Assembly (NCBI GenBank): GCA_018666235.1
Contig: JABJAB010000082.1
Span: 1 to 64,000, forward strand
From: Ilumatobacter sp.
Lineage (GTDB): Bacteria > Actinomycetota > Acidimicrobiia > Acidimicrobiales > Ilumatobacteraceae
DNA: 64,000 bases
Direction: 5' to 3'
Positions 9,263-17,512 of the stretch are shown here, piece after piece. The position numbers were made by a program, and so were the translations under genes. The notes under the pieces were generated by a model, which saw only the letters and a list, made by a program, of their open reading frames with translations, did no database searches and was not told where the DNA came from. Within the stretch, counting starts at the first letter, position 1; the number at the start of each line of letters is the position of its first letter.

Positions 9263-10704
9263 CAGCGCAGCGCCCGACGGATCGGCTTACCGTTTGGAGC
9301 GATCGGTAGCTCATCAAGGAAATGGTACTCAGCTGGCCACTTGTGCCGACTGAGATGCTGAGCGACGTGCGCTCGGAGCTCGGTCTCGCTGACATCGCCG
9401 GAAATGTGAGCGACGACCATTTCGCCCGTCGCTTCGTTCGCGTGACCCGTGACGATTGCACCACGGACGTCGGGATGTTTGATCAGCGCGGTTTCGACCT
9501 CCGCCGGGTACACGTTGAAGCCCGACACGATGACGACGTCCTTGATCCGGTCGACGAGGTACAGGTAGCCCTCCTCGTCGAAGATCCCGACGTCGCCGGT
9601 CCAGAACCAACCGTCAGCGGTCAGCACGGCGTCGGTCATGGCCTGGTCGTCGAGGTATCCGTGGAAGATGCCGGGACCCTTCACGACAACCTCGCCCTCG
9701 TCGCCGATGTCGACCGGCATTCCGTTGTCGTCGACGAGAGCCACCGTCACACCGTCAAGCACCTTGCCGACCGAAGAGGGACGAACGGCGTAGCCGCGCC
9801 CCATGGTGACCACGGGCGAGGTTTCCGTCAGGCCGTAGCCCTGAGCGACCTCGACGCCATACCGGTCGCGAATCGTCTCGAAGACGCCGAGGGGCAACGC
9901 CGCAGCGCCCGATGCAGCGAACCGGATGGTCGACAGCGAATCGTCGGGCGCGTCGGCCTTCGCCCATCGCTGCCACATCGGTGGCGCCCCGGCAAGCACA
10001 GTGACGCCGTGCTCGCGAATCAAGCGAAGGCTTTCGTCGGCATCGAATCGACGCTGGAGGACGATGCACGAACCCACGCGCAGGCCGTAGAGCAGCACCA
10101 CGTTCAAGCCGAAGATGTGCGCGAACGAGAGGCACCCGAGGGTGATGTCGTCTGGTTGCATCGGGTCGAGCCCTTGGCCCATTGCTTCTTGCACCCAGCG
10201 CAAGTTGTAATGGCTGAGGATCGCCACCTTCGGCGCTCCCGATACACCGCTGGTCGCCATGTAGAACGCTCGGTCGTCTGGCTCGACGTCGACGATGCCG
10301 GGGTCGGGATCAGTCACCGGAACCGCGGCGAGCGTGGTCATGTCGAGTGCCTCAACACCGAGCTCATCGTCGATGCCGAGTAAGCCCTGGCCGTCGTCAC
10401 CAACAAGCAGCAGGCGAGGCTGGACCATGTCGATGCGGAGGCGAAGTTCGGCCGGCGGGCTCTGCGGGTTGACCGGCATCACGATGGCGCCCAGCCCCAA
10501 CACCGCGAGTGCGCCGGTCGCGAAGTGCACCTCGTTGCCCGCTGCCAACGCCACGGAGTCACCGCGACTGATGCCCATGGACGCAAGTTGGGACCGCAAC
10601 GCCGACACGCGGTCACGCAATTCTCCGAACGTGACGACGGTTTCGCCGTCGATCAGCGCTCGCCGATCGTCGCTGTGTCCCTCGATAACGTTCGCCAGAT
10701 TCAT
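9262..10704 (-). CDS. AMP-dependent acyl-CoA ligase
   Basis: A 480-residue ANL-superfamily ligase with a P-loop of the form YMATSGVSGAPKVA (the usual Thr-Gly-rich loop is altered to ATSGVSG), the YGLTETSP motif, GWFWTGDVG, and DRIKDVVIVSGFNVYP. The C-terminal lysine is in PNGKPIRR. It should make a fatty acyl-CoA at the cytoplasmic face. Start ATG 10704 begins MNLANVIEGH; a GTG directly before it and an ATG at 10761 are alternatives. It is coupled to the PlsC gene downstream (one-base overlap) and diverges from the HAD-PlsC gene 91 bases away, so this short gap probably carries both promoters of a lipid-synthesis locus. Confidence 0.92.
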   Translation of the reverse strand: MNLANVIEGHSDDRRALIDGETVVTFGELRDRVSALRSQLASMGISRGDSVALAAGNEVHFATGALAVLGLGAIVMPVNPQSPPAELRLRIDMVQPRLLLVGDDGQGLLGIDDELGVEALDMTTLAAVPVTDPDPGIVDVEPDDRAFYMATSGVSGAPKVAILSHYNLRWVQEAMGQGLDPMQPDDITLGCLSFAHIFGLNVVLLYGLRVGSCIVLQRRFDADESLRLIREHGVTVLAGAPPMWQRWAKADAPDDSLSTIRFAASGAAALPLGVFETIRDRYGVEVAQGYGLTETSPVVTMGRGYAVRPSSVGKVLDGVTVALVDDNGMPVDIGDEGEVVVKGPGIFHGYLDDQAMTDAVLTADGWFWTGDVGIFDEEGYLYLVDRIKDVVIVSGFNVYPAEVETALIKHPDVRGAIVTGHANEATGEMVVAHISGDVSETELRAHVAQHLSRHKWPAEYHFLDELPIAPNGKPIRRALR

Positions 10705-10795
10705 CACGATTCCCCAATCGATGTCCGTCTGCACACTCGCGACGGGGCCACAGTATTGCACGATCGAATTTCAGAAACGAAGGAAACGTGCGACG

Positions 10796-12271
10796 ATGTC
10801 CAACGGAGCACTCCCCATGTCTCGCAACTTGTCAGCTGCCATTTTTGATCTCGACCGAACGCTCATCAGCGGTTCATCGTCGACCGTTTTCATGCGTCAC
10901 CTCACCGAGGCCGGCGTCGCTGACGTTGGCAAGAATCCGCTGATCGAGCCGCTCGTTGAGCTCGCGCAGTTCACATTGAAAGCGGTCTATGACATTGCTG
11001 GCGAGTCGCGGCTGCTCATGCAGCCGGCGAAACTCGCCGTACGTGCGGCGGTCGGCTGGAACATTGGTGACGTTGATGCAGCGTGTGCCAAGGCAGCCAA
11101 AGAGATCGTCGAGATGGTGCAGCCGTTTGCTCGGCCGCTCATTGAGGAGCACCGCGCCGAGGGTCGCTTGCTCGTCCTCGCGTCGACTTCACCACTTGCC
11201 TTCACCACAGCGCTGGCCGATGAACTCGGGTTTGACGCCGTCATTGGAACGTCGTGGGCCAACGACGGAACGAACTACACGGGTGAACTCGACGGACCGT
11301 TTGTGTGGGGTCCGGCGAAGGCCGACGCGGTGGAAGCGTGGGCGGTCGAGAACGGCGTTCGTCTCGATCGCAGCTACGCCTACAGCGACAGCTACTTCGA
11401 TTCGCCACTGCTCGCGCTCGTCGGCAATCCGGTGGCGGTCAACCCGGACACGCGACTCGCCGCTACCGCCGCGATCAGGGGTTGGCCGACGCGGCATCTC
11501 GACAAGAGCGACGGCGTCATCAAGATCGGTGGACGCGAGATTCAAGAGTGGACGCGACCGCTGATGCGGCCAGAGTTGGTCGCGCCGTATGCCGACATCT
11601 CCTTCCACGACATCGACAAGATCCCCACCGAGGGTGCGGCCATCGTGGTCTTCAACCACCGCTCATACTTTGACCCGACGGTGATGGGCTTGCTCTTTGC
11701 GAAAGCCGGTCGGAATCTCCGAGGTCTGGGTAAGAAAGAAGTGTTCGACGTGCCGATCATCGGTCGACTGATGCGAGGAATGGGTGGTGTACGCGTCGAA
11801 CGATCCTCCGGATCGGACGAACCGTTGCAGGCTGCAGCACGGGCGCTCGAGGGCGGCGAGGTCGTCATGTTGGCACCTGAAGGAACGATTCCGCGCGGCC
11901 CGGCATTCTTCGACCCGGAACTGAAGGGGCGATGGGGTGCAGCGAAGCTCGCCGCGCAGACCGGTGTTCCGGTGATCCCGGTCGGGCTGTGGGGCACCGA
12001 GCGGGTCTGGCCGCGCAGCGCGCGGTTGCCCAACATGAACCCGACGAACCGTCCCGCGGTCTCCGCGACGGTGGGTGATCCAGTTCAACTCGGTCTCGAT
12101 GACCCGGACGCCGACACCCAGGCAATCATGCAGGCGCTGGTCGATCTGTTGCCGCCCGAGGCTCGCGAGCGTCGCACGCCCACGAACGATGAGTTGATGC
12201 AGACGTTCCCGCCCGGATACAAGGGCGACCCGAACGCCGAGTCCGAACGCCGTCCCGGCACCGACACCTGA
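10796..12271 (+). CDS. HAD-IB phosphatase / PlsC acyltransferase fusion
   Basis: A 491-residue two-domain protein. Residues 10-240 form a HAD subfamily IB hydrolase (like SerB): motif I FDLDRTL, motif II Ser/Thr in LASTSP, a conserved Lys in GPAKADAVEAWA, motif IV YSDSYFDSPLL. Residues about 260-470 are a PlsC acyltransferase with NHRSYFD (from residue 287) and APEGT. In this known bifunctional arrangement the same chain could dephosphorylate and acylate intermediates of glycerolipid synthesis; that is inference from domains. Start ATG 10796 follows AGGA at 10781-10784; ATG 10817, with GGAG at 10804-10807, is an equally good alternative. A repeat-rich gap separates it from the WS/DGAT gene. 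Confidence 0.9.
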   Translation: MSNGALPMSRNLSAAIFDLDRTLISGSSSTVFMRHLTEAGVADVGKNPLIEPLVELAQFTLKAVYDIAGESRLLMQPAKLAVRAAVGWNIGDVDAACAKAAKEIVEMVQPFARPLIEEHRAEGRLLVLASTSPLAFTTALADELGFDAVIGTSWANDGTNYTGELDGPFVWGPAKADAVEAWAVENGVRLDRSYAYSDSYFDSPLLALVGNPVAVNPDTRLAATAAIRGWPTRHLDKSDGVIKIGGREIQEWTRPLMRPELVAPYADISFHDIDKIPTEGAAIVVFNHRSYFDPTVMGLLFAKAGRNLRGLGKKEVFDVPIIGRLMRGMGGVRVERSSGSDEPLQAAARALEGGEVVMLAPEGTIPRGPAFFDPELKGRWGAAKLAAQTGVPVIPVGLWGTERVWPRSARLPNMNPTNRPAVSATVGDPVQLGLDDPDADTQAIMQALVDLLPPEARERRTPTNDELMQTFPPGYKGDPNAESERRPGTDT

Positions 12272-12308
12272 CTCGCACCTGATTCGCACCTGATTCGCAC
12301 CTGATCCT
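12265..12308 (+). repeat. 11-bp direct repeat array, about 4 copies
   Basis: The unit cacctgattcg occurs at 12265-12275 (with one change), 12276-12286 and 12287-12297, and degenerates at 12298-12308, followed by further gatctgatt-like sequence. The first copy contains the stop codon of the HAD-PlsC gene, and the array fills half of the gap before the WS/DGAT start. It could be replication slippage, or a site for a regulator of the WS/DGAT gene. Confidence 0.85.
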
Positions 12309-12346
12309 GATCTGATTACGCCAAGGCACTGAGAAGAGACGTCACG

Positions 12347-13909
12347 ATGGCCACACGAGAACGAGAAGTCGACAACGCCGACCGGATGAGCGAGCACGAG
12401 GCGCTGATGTGGAGTATCGAGAAGGACCCGTGGCTCAACCCCAGTGGTGGTTCGATCGTTCTGCTCGATCAGCCGGTCGACCCCGCTCGGTTCATGCGTC
12501 AGATGCGTGCCGGTATCGCGCGCACCCCGCGCCTCTATCAACGCGCCGTGCCCGGCTTTGGTCGAATTTCGACCCCGGCGTGGGTCCCCGACGCAGAGTT
12601 CGACATCAACGCGCACATTCGCGAAGTCGTGCTGCCCGGACCGGGAACGGACCGGCAACTTCTCGACCTCGCTGCCCAGCTCTACTCGGAGCCGCTCGAC
12701 CGGACGCGCCCGCTTTGGCGGTTCGTCCTCATCAGTGGGCTCGAAGGGGGTCGCGGCGCGCTGTGGGCGATCATTCACCACTCTGTTGCCGATGGCATCG
12801 GCCAGATGCGGATGGCCGAGATGTATCAGGACCTCGAACGAGATGCGCCGCCGGCACCTGAGGTCGATCTTGAGCAAGTGATCGATGATGCAGTTGCGGC
12901 TCATGAGGCAAAAGAATCCGGTGGGAATACTGCCGACAGCGTGATGTCCACCCTTCGTCATTCGGCGTCGCACCTGGCGCGCCGACAGTGGGGGATCGGT
13001 CGGCGAATGGCTGGCGAGGTTGCTCTGTGGCCTGCAGATCCTCGTCGCATCAATGACACCGTCGGTATTGCGGTCGACACCTTCAAGGCGGCGGCCCGGC
13101 AACTCAGCCCCAGCTCGGAGCGTTCGCCGGCATCGCCGCTGTGGTCCGACCGGTCGCGGCATCGCCACCTGGAATGGGTGCGCGTTGACGTCGATGAGCT
13201 CAAGACGGCGGGCAAGGCGCTCGGTGGTTCGATCAACGACGCGTTCATGGCGGGCCTTGTCGAAGCCGTGCATCGCTACCACGTTGAACATGGCACTCCG
13301 ATCGAGTCCACAAACACCAGTTTTGTGCTCAGCACGCGGTCCGACGGCAAGGCGGGCGGCAACTCGTTCACCCCCGTTCCTCTCACGCTGCCCGCCGGGC
13401 CGATGTCGCCAGGCGAGCGCGTGGCTGCAGTCGTCAATGCGACTGCCGAAGCCAAAGATGAGGCACAGCGAACCGGTGGCATGACGGGGCTGTCGGGCGT
13501 AGCGAACCTCTTGCCGATCTCGGTCGTGACCCAGGCAGCTCGGTCCGCAGCGCACCACATCGACTTCGCGACATCGAACTTGCGAGGTGCTCCAATTCCG
13601 CTCTACTGCGCTGGCGCCAAGGTGCTCGCCACCGTGGCGATGGGCCCGGTCGCCGGAACGGGCGCAAACATCACGGCGATGTCCTACGACGGTGCCTTCG
13701 ACATGGGCATCTTCGTTGACCCCGAGGCCATCACCGACCCGACTGCATTCGCCGCGAACGTCGAAGCCTCGTTCGCTGACCTGATTGCCGCCGGAAGTTC
13801 CGTGCAACAGTCGGCAACCAAGAAGAAGACAGCAACCAAGAAGAAGACAGCAACCAAGAAGACGGCAGCGACGAAGACGGCGGCGACGGAGAAGTCAACA
13901 ACGAGTTGA
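12347..13909 (+). CDS. WS/DGAT family O-acyltransferase with Lys/Thr-rich tail
   Basis: A 520-residue wax ester synthase/diacylglycerol acyltransferase. The catalytic motif HHSVADG begins at His144-His145 with Asp149. The second family region (about 370-460) includes SNLRGAP and the PVAGTGANIT segment. It esterifies an acyl-CoA to a fatty alcohol or diacylglycerol, making wax esters or triacylglycerol at the membrane. The neighbours (acyl-CoA ligase, PlsC, HAD-PlsC) fit a storage-lipid pathway. The last roughly 30 residues are an unusual Ala-Thr-Lys-rich tail made by an 18-bp DNA repeat, outside the catalytic fold and strongly basic. Start ATG 12347 precedes TREREVDNADRMSEHEALMW, the usual N-terminus region. 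Confidence 0.95.
   Translation: MATREREVDNADRMSEHEALMWSIEKDPWLNPSGGSIVLLDQPVDPARFMRQMRAGIARTPRLYQRAVPGFGRISTPAWVPDAEFDINAHIREVVLPGPGTDRQLLDLAAQLYSEPLDRTRPLWRFVLISGLEGGRGALWAIIHHSVADGIGQMRMAEMYQDLERDAPPAPEVDLEQVIDDAVAAHEAKESGGNTADSVMSTLRHSASHLARRQWGIGRRMAGEVALWPADPRRINDTVGIAVDTFKAAARQLSPSSERSPASPLWSDRSRHRHLEWVRVDVDELKTAGKALGGSINDAFMAGLVEAVHRYHVEHGTPIESTNTSFVLSTRSDGKAGGNSFTPVPLTLPAGPMSPGERVAAVVNATAEAKDEAQRTGGMTGLSGVANLLPISVVTQAARSAAHHIDFATSNLRGAPIPLYCAGAKVLATVAMGPVAGTGANITAMSYDGAFDMGIFVDPEAITDPTAFAANVEASFADLIAAGSSVQQSATKKKTATKKKTATKKTAATKTAATEKSTTS
13814..13866 (+). repeat. 18-bp coding tandem repeat (Ala-Thr-Lys3-Thr)
   Basis: Two perfect 18-base copies (13814-13831 and 13832-13849) and a partial third encode Ala-Thr-Lys-Lys-Lys-Thr repeats at the C-terminus of the WS/DGAT protein. 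The repeat is in frame with the gene and continues as degenerate AATKT repeats up to the stop at 13909. Confidence 0.9.
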
Positions 13910-13959
13910 CCCGCCAGCGGGGGACAAGCGCGGCGCAATTCGCAAGAGGGGTTGTCGTT

Positions 13960-13981
13960 GTTGACAACCGCGGTTGTCAAC
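13960..13981. terminator. Perfect 22-bp palindrome between convergent genes
   Basis: Arms GTTGACAACCG (13960-13970) and CGGTTGTCAAC (13971-13981) are exact reverse complements with no spacer. The site lies between the stops of the WS/DGAT gene (13909) and the HTH gene (14035), which face each other. A smaller hairpin, acgag/ctcgt at 13994-14009, follows and is trailed by a few T. Position fits a bidirectional transcription stop. A lack of loop and a TTGACAA-TTGTCAA symmetry also allow a dimeric regulator operator. Confidence 0.55.
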
Positions 13982-14034
13982 TTCCACAACGTCACGAGCT
14001 GTCGCTCGTTTGATTGATGGAAGAGCGAGGCGGG

Positions 14035-14403
14035 TCACCACGGCACGATGTCGACGCCGCTGCGTTCCCATGCTGCGAGGTCGGCGGCGAGACGAAGCTG
14101 TCGGGCGTGTGCTGCCAAGGAACGATGCTCGGTCTCGGCCCATCGCTCAGGGCGGCGATCCAGCGATGGCGGAGCCGGGCGGTCGAGGTGGACGAAGCGT
14201 TTGCGTGCCGCCTGGCCTGAGACGCCGAGCAACTGGCCGATGATCCGCCATGACCAGCCTTGCCGTCGAGCGCGGTGCACGGCCCGCTCGGTGAGCCAGG
14301 GCAGCTCCTCGGTGCTGAGCCGTCGGCACGCACTCAACGCCGTGCGCGGGTCGGGGCTCAACGTGTTTGCGGCAAGATGCTGGAGCTCTGCGTTGGTGGC
14401 CAT
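14035..14403 (-). CDS. Small helix-turn-helix protein
   Basis: A 122-residue basic protein whose middle (about residues 40-75) reads as a sigma-70 region-4-like or phage-type helix-turn-helix: an ARRQGWSWRIIGQLLGVS helix pair followed by AARKRF. The N-terminus has an Arg/Asp-rich helical part and the C-terminus an Arg-Leu-rich helix (ARQLRLAADLAAWERSG). It probably binds DNA; target unknown. It lies 50 bases downstream of the acyl-CoA dehydrogenase-like gene's stop on the same strand, so may be an independent transcription unit reading toward the palindrome at 13960. Confidence 0.7.
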   Translation of the reverse strand: MATNAELQHLAANTLSPDPRTALSACRRLSTEELPWLTERAVHRARRQGWSWRIIGQLLGVSGQAARKRFVHLDRPAPPSLDRRPERWAETEHRSLAAHARQLRLAADLAAWERSGVDIVPW

Positions 14404-14452
14404 CGGCGCGATCGTCGCGCCGGGCTGTCACAGAGATGCCGACGTCGCCGAC

Positions 14453-15541
14453 TCAGGATGTGAGAGCACGCAGCGTGGCAGACCTGCCGTCGGCGGTCTG
14501 GGCCTGGATGACGTAGAACATCGCTTCGCGGGCAAGCCGTTGGGCCGGGTGAGAAAGATCCAGACCGCCGCCGCCAGAAGCCGCGAGGAGCACGGTGGTC
14601 GCGGTGCGCGCCATCTCAAGGCAGCGGGCCCGATGCAGGCTGGCCTCGCGGATCCATGTTTCACGGTCGTTGATCGGCGCGGACATCTCCGAAACCAGCT
14701 GGTCATCGTCGGCCCAGCAGCCATCGAGGAGCTCAAGTAATGCACTGCGGGCCTCCTCAACATCGAGGTCGTTTCCATCGCCGCGCTCGGTGGTGCCAGC
14801 GAGCAGCGACACGGCGCGTTCGGCGACCCCCAGTGCAGCGGTCTGTCCGATCGAGCTGGTGAGACGATCGGCGACTCGCCACTCGCCCGCATCGATGATC
14901 GTCATCACGTCGGCGTCGGCCGCCACGAACCCGTTGAATTCCAACGCAACCGTCCCGGTGGCGGCGAGGACTGGGAGTTCAAGGTGGCGCGGGGTGATCC
15001 CGCTGGTTGTCTTCCCATCGATCATCACCCAGACGAGTTCGCCGGCATCGCTCTCGCCAACAACGACGAACCGTTGGGCAATACCCCATGACGTGGTCCA
15101 CGGAGCGAACCCATCGAACCGCCAGCCTCCGGCGACGCGTGTTGCGCGCACTGCAGCCGGCCCGATTCGTCGGGCATGAGCGAACGCAACCCCGGCGATC
15201 ATCTGCCCGACACACAGCGGCGCTAAGTACGAGTCACGCAGGTGTGTGTTTTGCGAGCCGCGCAACGCGCGCACGACGCCGTGGTGTTGGACCCACACGA
15301 AGAACGTTGCGCCGCAGCCACCAGCGATTGCGGCGATGACGCGCCGAGTCTCATGAGCCGACAGGTCGGATCCGCCGGCGTTGAGGGGCCCGAGGATCCC
15401 AAACAACCCAGCTTCGGCCAGCGCAGCGAAGTGCGTCGTCGGGATGATCGCGTCGCGGTCGACACATTCAGCCGCTCGAGCCAGCACCTTGTCAGCCAGC
15501 GTGCGGGCGCGATCGACCGGCGTCAGGGACGCTTGATCCAC
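14453..15541 (-). CDS. Acyl-CoA dehydrogenase family protein
   Basis: A 362-residue flavoprotein of the acyl-CoA dehydrogenase fold. Residues 1-110 are the helical N-terminal domain (FAALAEAGLFGILGP), the middle beta domain carries RVAGGWRFDGFAPWTTSWG in place of the usual INGxKxWIT motif, and the C-terminal helical domain is short and lacks a clear catalytic Glu-Gly motif. This divergence resembles side-branch family members (acyl-CoA dehydrogenase-like or flavin-dependent monooxygenases) rather than a beta-oxidation enzyme, so I give no substrate. Its start overlaps the 3' end of the rhodanese gene by 19 bases, so the two are translated together. Confidence 0.8.
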   Translation of the reverse strand: MDQASLTPVDRARTLADKVLARAAECVDRDAIIPTTHFAALAEAGLFGILGPLNAGGSDLSAHETRRVIAAIAGGCGATFFVWVQHHGVVRALRGSQNTHLRDSYLAPLCVGQMIAGVAFAHARRIGPAAVRATRVAGGWRFDGFAPWTTSWGIAQRFVVVGESDAGELVWVMIDGKTTSGITPRHLELPVLAATGTVALEFNGFVAADADVMTIIDAGEWRVADRLTSSIGQTAALGVAERAVSLLAGTTERGDGNDLDVEEARSALLELLDGCWADDDQLVSEMSAPINDRETWIREASLHRARCLEMARTATTVLLAASGGGGLDLSHPAQRLAREAMFYVIQAQTADGRSATLRALTS

Positions 15542-15939
15542 TTGGAAGTGTCCGTGATGTCATCGATGTCGTAACCAGCTTCCACCCAGCCGGTGAAACC
15601 GGTCTCGAGATGAGCAACGTTGGTGAAGCCGATCTCGCCGATGACCTGCGCCGCCAAGGCAGATCTCCACCCGCTCGCGCAGTGGAAGATGTAGCGGCTC
15701 TCGGGCGTATAGCGGTCTTGGTGATACGGGCTCTCTGGATCGAACCAGAACTCCAACATCCCACGCGGCGCGGAGACAGCGCCGGGAATCACGCCCTTCT
15801 CGACACGTTCGCGAATATCGCGGATGTCGATGAGCATCGCCGTCCCGGCGTCGAGTTCCGCCTTGACCTGCTCGGCAGTCAATTCCTCGATGTCAGCCTT
15901 TGCTTCGGCAACCAGGTCGTGAACGGTTCGACGCGTCAT
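15523..15939 (-). CDS. Rhodanese-like sulfurtransferase domain protein
   Basis: A 138-residue single rhodanese domain. The N-terminal substrate-side motif is LIDIRDIRERVEKGVIPGAVSAPRG, and the active-site loop has its cysteine in HCASGWRSA, a good match to thiosulfate- or persulfide-handling members. It likely carries sulfur as a cysteine persulfide in the cytoplasm. Start ATG 15939 (MTRRTVHDL) is preferred to 16002, whose extension would overlap the divergent RimB-like gene. It is upstream of and overlapping the acyl-CoA dehydrogenase-like gene. Confidence 0.9.
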   Translation of the reverse strand: MTRRTVHDLVAEAKADIEELTAEQVKAELDAGTAMLIDIRDIRERVEKGVIPGAVSAPRGMLEFWFDPESPYHQDRYTPESRYIFHCASGWRSALAAQVIGEIGFTNVAHLETGFTGWVEAGYDIDDITDTSKWIKRP

Positions 15940-15995
15940 GGTCAGAACACTACGAAACGGGTCTGCGTTGCGATGGATCGTGGCACACTTCAGCC

Positions 15996-16469
15996 ATGAC
16001 ACATCCAGGCTCGACCACAGTCGGGTGGAGAGAGTGGGCTGGGCTTCCCGACTGGGGCGTCGACGCGATCAAGGCCAAGATCGACACGGGTGCTCGTACC
16101 TCGGCGCTCCATGCGTTCGATCTCGAATTGTTCGAGCGCGACGAGGTCGAATGGGTCCGGTTCGCGGTGCAACCCTGGCAGCGTTCCGACGATGATGTCG
16201 CCGTCGTCGAAGCGATCAGAATCGATCATCGGACCATCACCAGCTCGTCGGGAACGCGGTCCGACCGGCCCGTCGTGCGGGCGTGTCTCGTGCTTGCCGG
16301 CCGCCGGGTTGATGCCGAAGTCACGCTCACGCGACGCGATGAGATGGGGTTCCGCATGCTGGTCGGCCGCGAAGCACTCGAACAGGGCTTTCTGGTCGAT
16401 CCTGCAGCGTCGTACCTCGGCGGCAAACCGTCGAAAGCGGTACGTCGACGTAATCAAGGAAAGACATGA
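15996..16469 (+). CDS. RimB-like retropepsin-type aspartic protease
   Basis: A 157-residue protein of the ATP-dependent zinc protease/retropepsin-like family often linked to RimK. The catalytic aspartate is Asp30 in KIDTGARTSALHA, the Asp-Thr-Gly signature of pepsin-type proteases. The later RSDRPVVRACL and FRMLVGREAL segments are the family core. In gamma-proteobacteria an equivalent protein (RimB) works with the glutamate ligase RimK, which adds glutamates to ribosomal protein S6. Its TGA overlaps the ATG of the aspartoacylase-like gene by 4 bases, and RimK follows with another overlap. The operon layout supports one function for all three. Confidence 0.88.
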   Translation: MTHPGSTTVGWREWAGLPDWGVDAIKAKIDTGARTSALHAFDLELFERDEVEWVRFAVQPWQRSDDDVAVVEAIRIDHRTITSSSGTRSDRPVVRACLVLAGRRVDAEVTLTRRDEMGFRMLVGREALEQGFLVDPAASYLGGKPSKAVRRRNQGKT

Positions 16470-17512
16470 ACGCTGCGACTCGACGGCCCCCACGCCGCGA
16501 ACCCTTCCGGATCGGCGATCTGGAAGTGGCTGGCGGACGGTCGGGAACGGGTGAGCTACCTGTCTCACGTCTCGTCACCGGGACGCATATCTCCCTCCCG
16601 CTGCGGGTCTTGCACGGACCGGTCGACGGACCGACGGTCTGGCTGAGTGCGGCGGTGCACGGAGACGAGGTTGCTGGTGTCGAAATCATCCGTCGGGTGC
16701 TCGCCAACCTCGATCCCCGCAAGCTGCGTGGCACCGTGCTCGCCGTTCCCATCGTCAACGTCCATGGCTTCCTCAGCGGAGATCGATATCTGCCAGACCG
16801 TCGCGACCTCAACCGATCGTTCCCCGGATCGGAACACGGCTCGCTTGCCGGACGGATCGCCAACCTGTTCATGAAGCAGATCGTGCAGCGCTGTGACGTT
16901 GGGATCGACTTGCACACTGGCTCCGATCATCGGACGAACCTCCCGCAGATCCGTGCCGATCTCGATGACCCGGCCACGCGCACGCTGGCCGAGGCGTTCG
17001 GTGCGCCGTTCATGCTGCATGCAAAGTTGCGTGACGGATCGATGCGGGCTGCGGCCACTGCGGCGGGGGCGACGGTGCTGCTCTTTGAAGGCGGCGAAGC
17101 CTGGCGGATCGACGAAGAGGCCGCTGTTGTCGGGAGTCGCGGCATTCGACGAGTACTGCATCAACTCGACATGATCGACGACGATGACGTGCAGGTGCTC
17201 CCGGTGCCGGTCGAGAGCCGTTCAAGTGGCTGGGTGCGGGCGCGGCGCAGCGGCATTGCGTCGATGCACGTCGGTCTCGGCGATGCCGTCGCCAGAGGTG
17301 ACACGCTCGCGACCATTCACGACTCGGTCGGCGTTCGAGTCAGTTCGATGAAGGCCAATCGCACGGGGTTGGTGATCGGCCACTCGCGGCAACCGCTCGT
17401 CAACCAGGGCGACGCCATCGTCCACATCGCCGATGTCGGTTCCGACGTCGACGCCATCGAGACGGCGGCCGCGTCGGCCCGTCGACGACGCTCCAGTCAG
17501 GACTTCTCATGA
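16466..17512 (+). CDS. Succinylglutamate desuccinylase/aspartoacylase family zinc hydrolase
   Basis: A 348-residue M14-like zinc enzyme. Zinc ligands are His65 and Glu68 in AAVHGDEVAG and His150 in DLHTGS; RDLNRSFPG supplies the carboxylate-binding arginines. The C-terminal third (about 240-340) is an added barrel-sandwich-like domain with SGWVRARRSGI and RTGLVIGHSRQP. Family members remove an acyl or amino-acid group from an amino acid. Placed between RimB and RimK, it may trim glutamate chains or a ligase product; that is inference. It overlaps both neighbours by 4 bases. Confidence 0.88.
   Translation: MNAATRRPPRREPFRIGDLEVAGGRSGTGELPVSRLVTGTHISLPLRVLHGPVDGPTVWLSAAVHGDEVAGVEIIRRVLANLDPRKLRGTVLAVPIVNVHGFLSGDRYLPDRRDLNRSFPGSEHGSLAGRIANLFMKQIVQRCDVGIDLHTGSDHRTNLPQIRADLDDPATRTLAEAFGAPFMLHAKLRDGSMRAAATAAGATVLLFEGGEAWRIDEEAAVVGSRGIRRVLHQLDMIDDDDVQVLPVPVESRSSGWVRARRSGIASMHVGLGDAVARGDTLATIHDSVGVRVSSMKANRTGLVIGHSRQPLVNQGDAIVHIADVGSDVDAIETAAASARRRRSSQDFS

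Noticed and set aside
11663..13807. 714-residue open frame on the minus strand opposite the lipid genes
   Set aside because: It lies opposite HAD-PlsC and WS/DGAT, whose motifs are intact. The antisense product is rich in Arg/His/Val with no family pattern. Long antisense frames are common at high GC.
13814..13866. CRISPR-like or insertion-related repeats
   Set aside because: The repeats are in-frame coding triplets of Ala-Thr-Lys with no spacers. No array of spaced repeats exists anywhere in the window.
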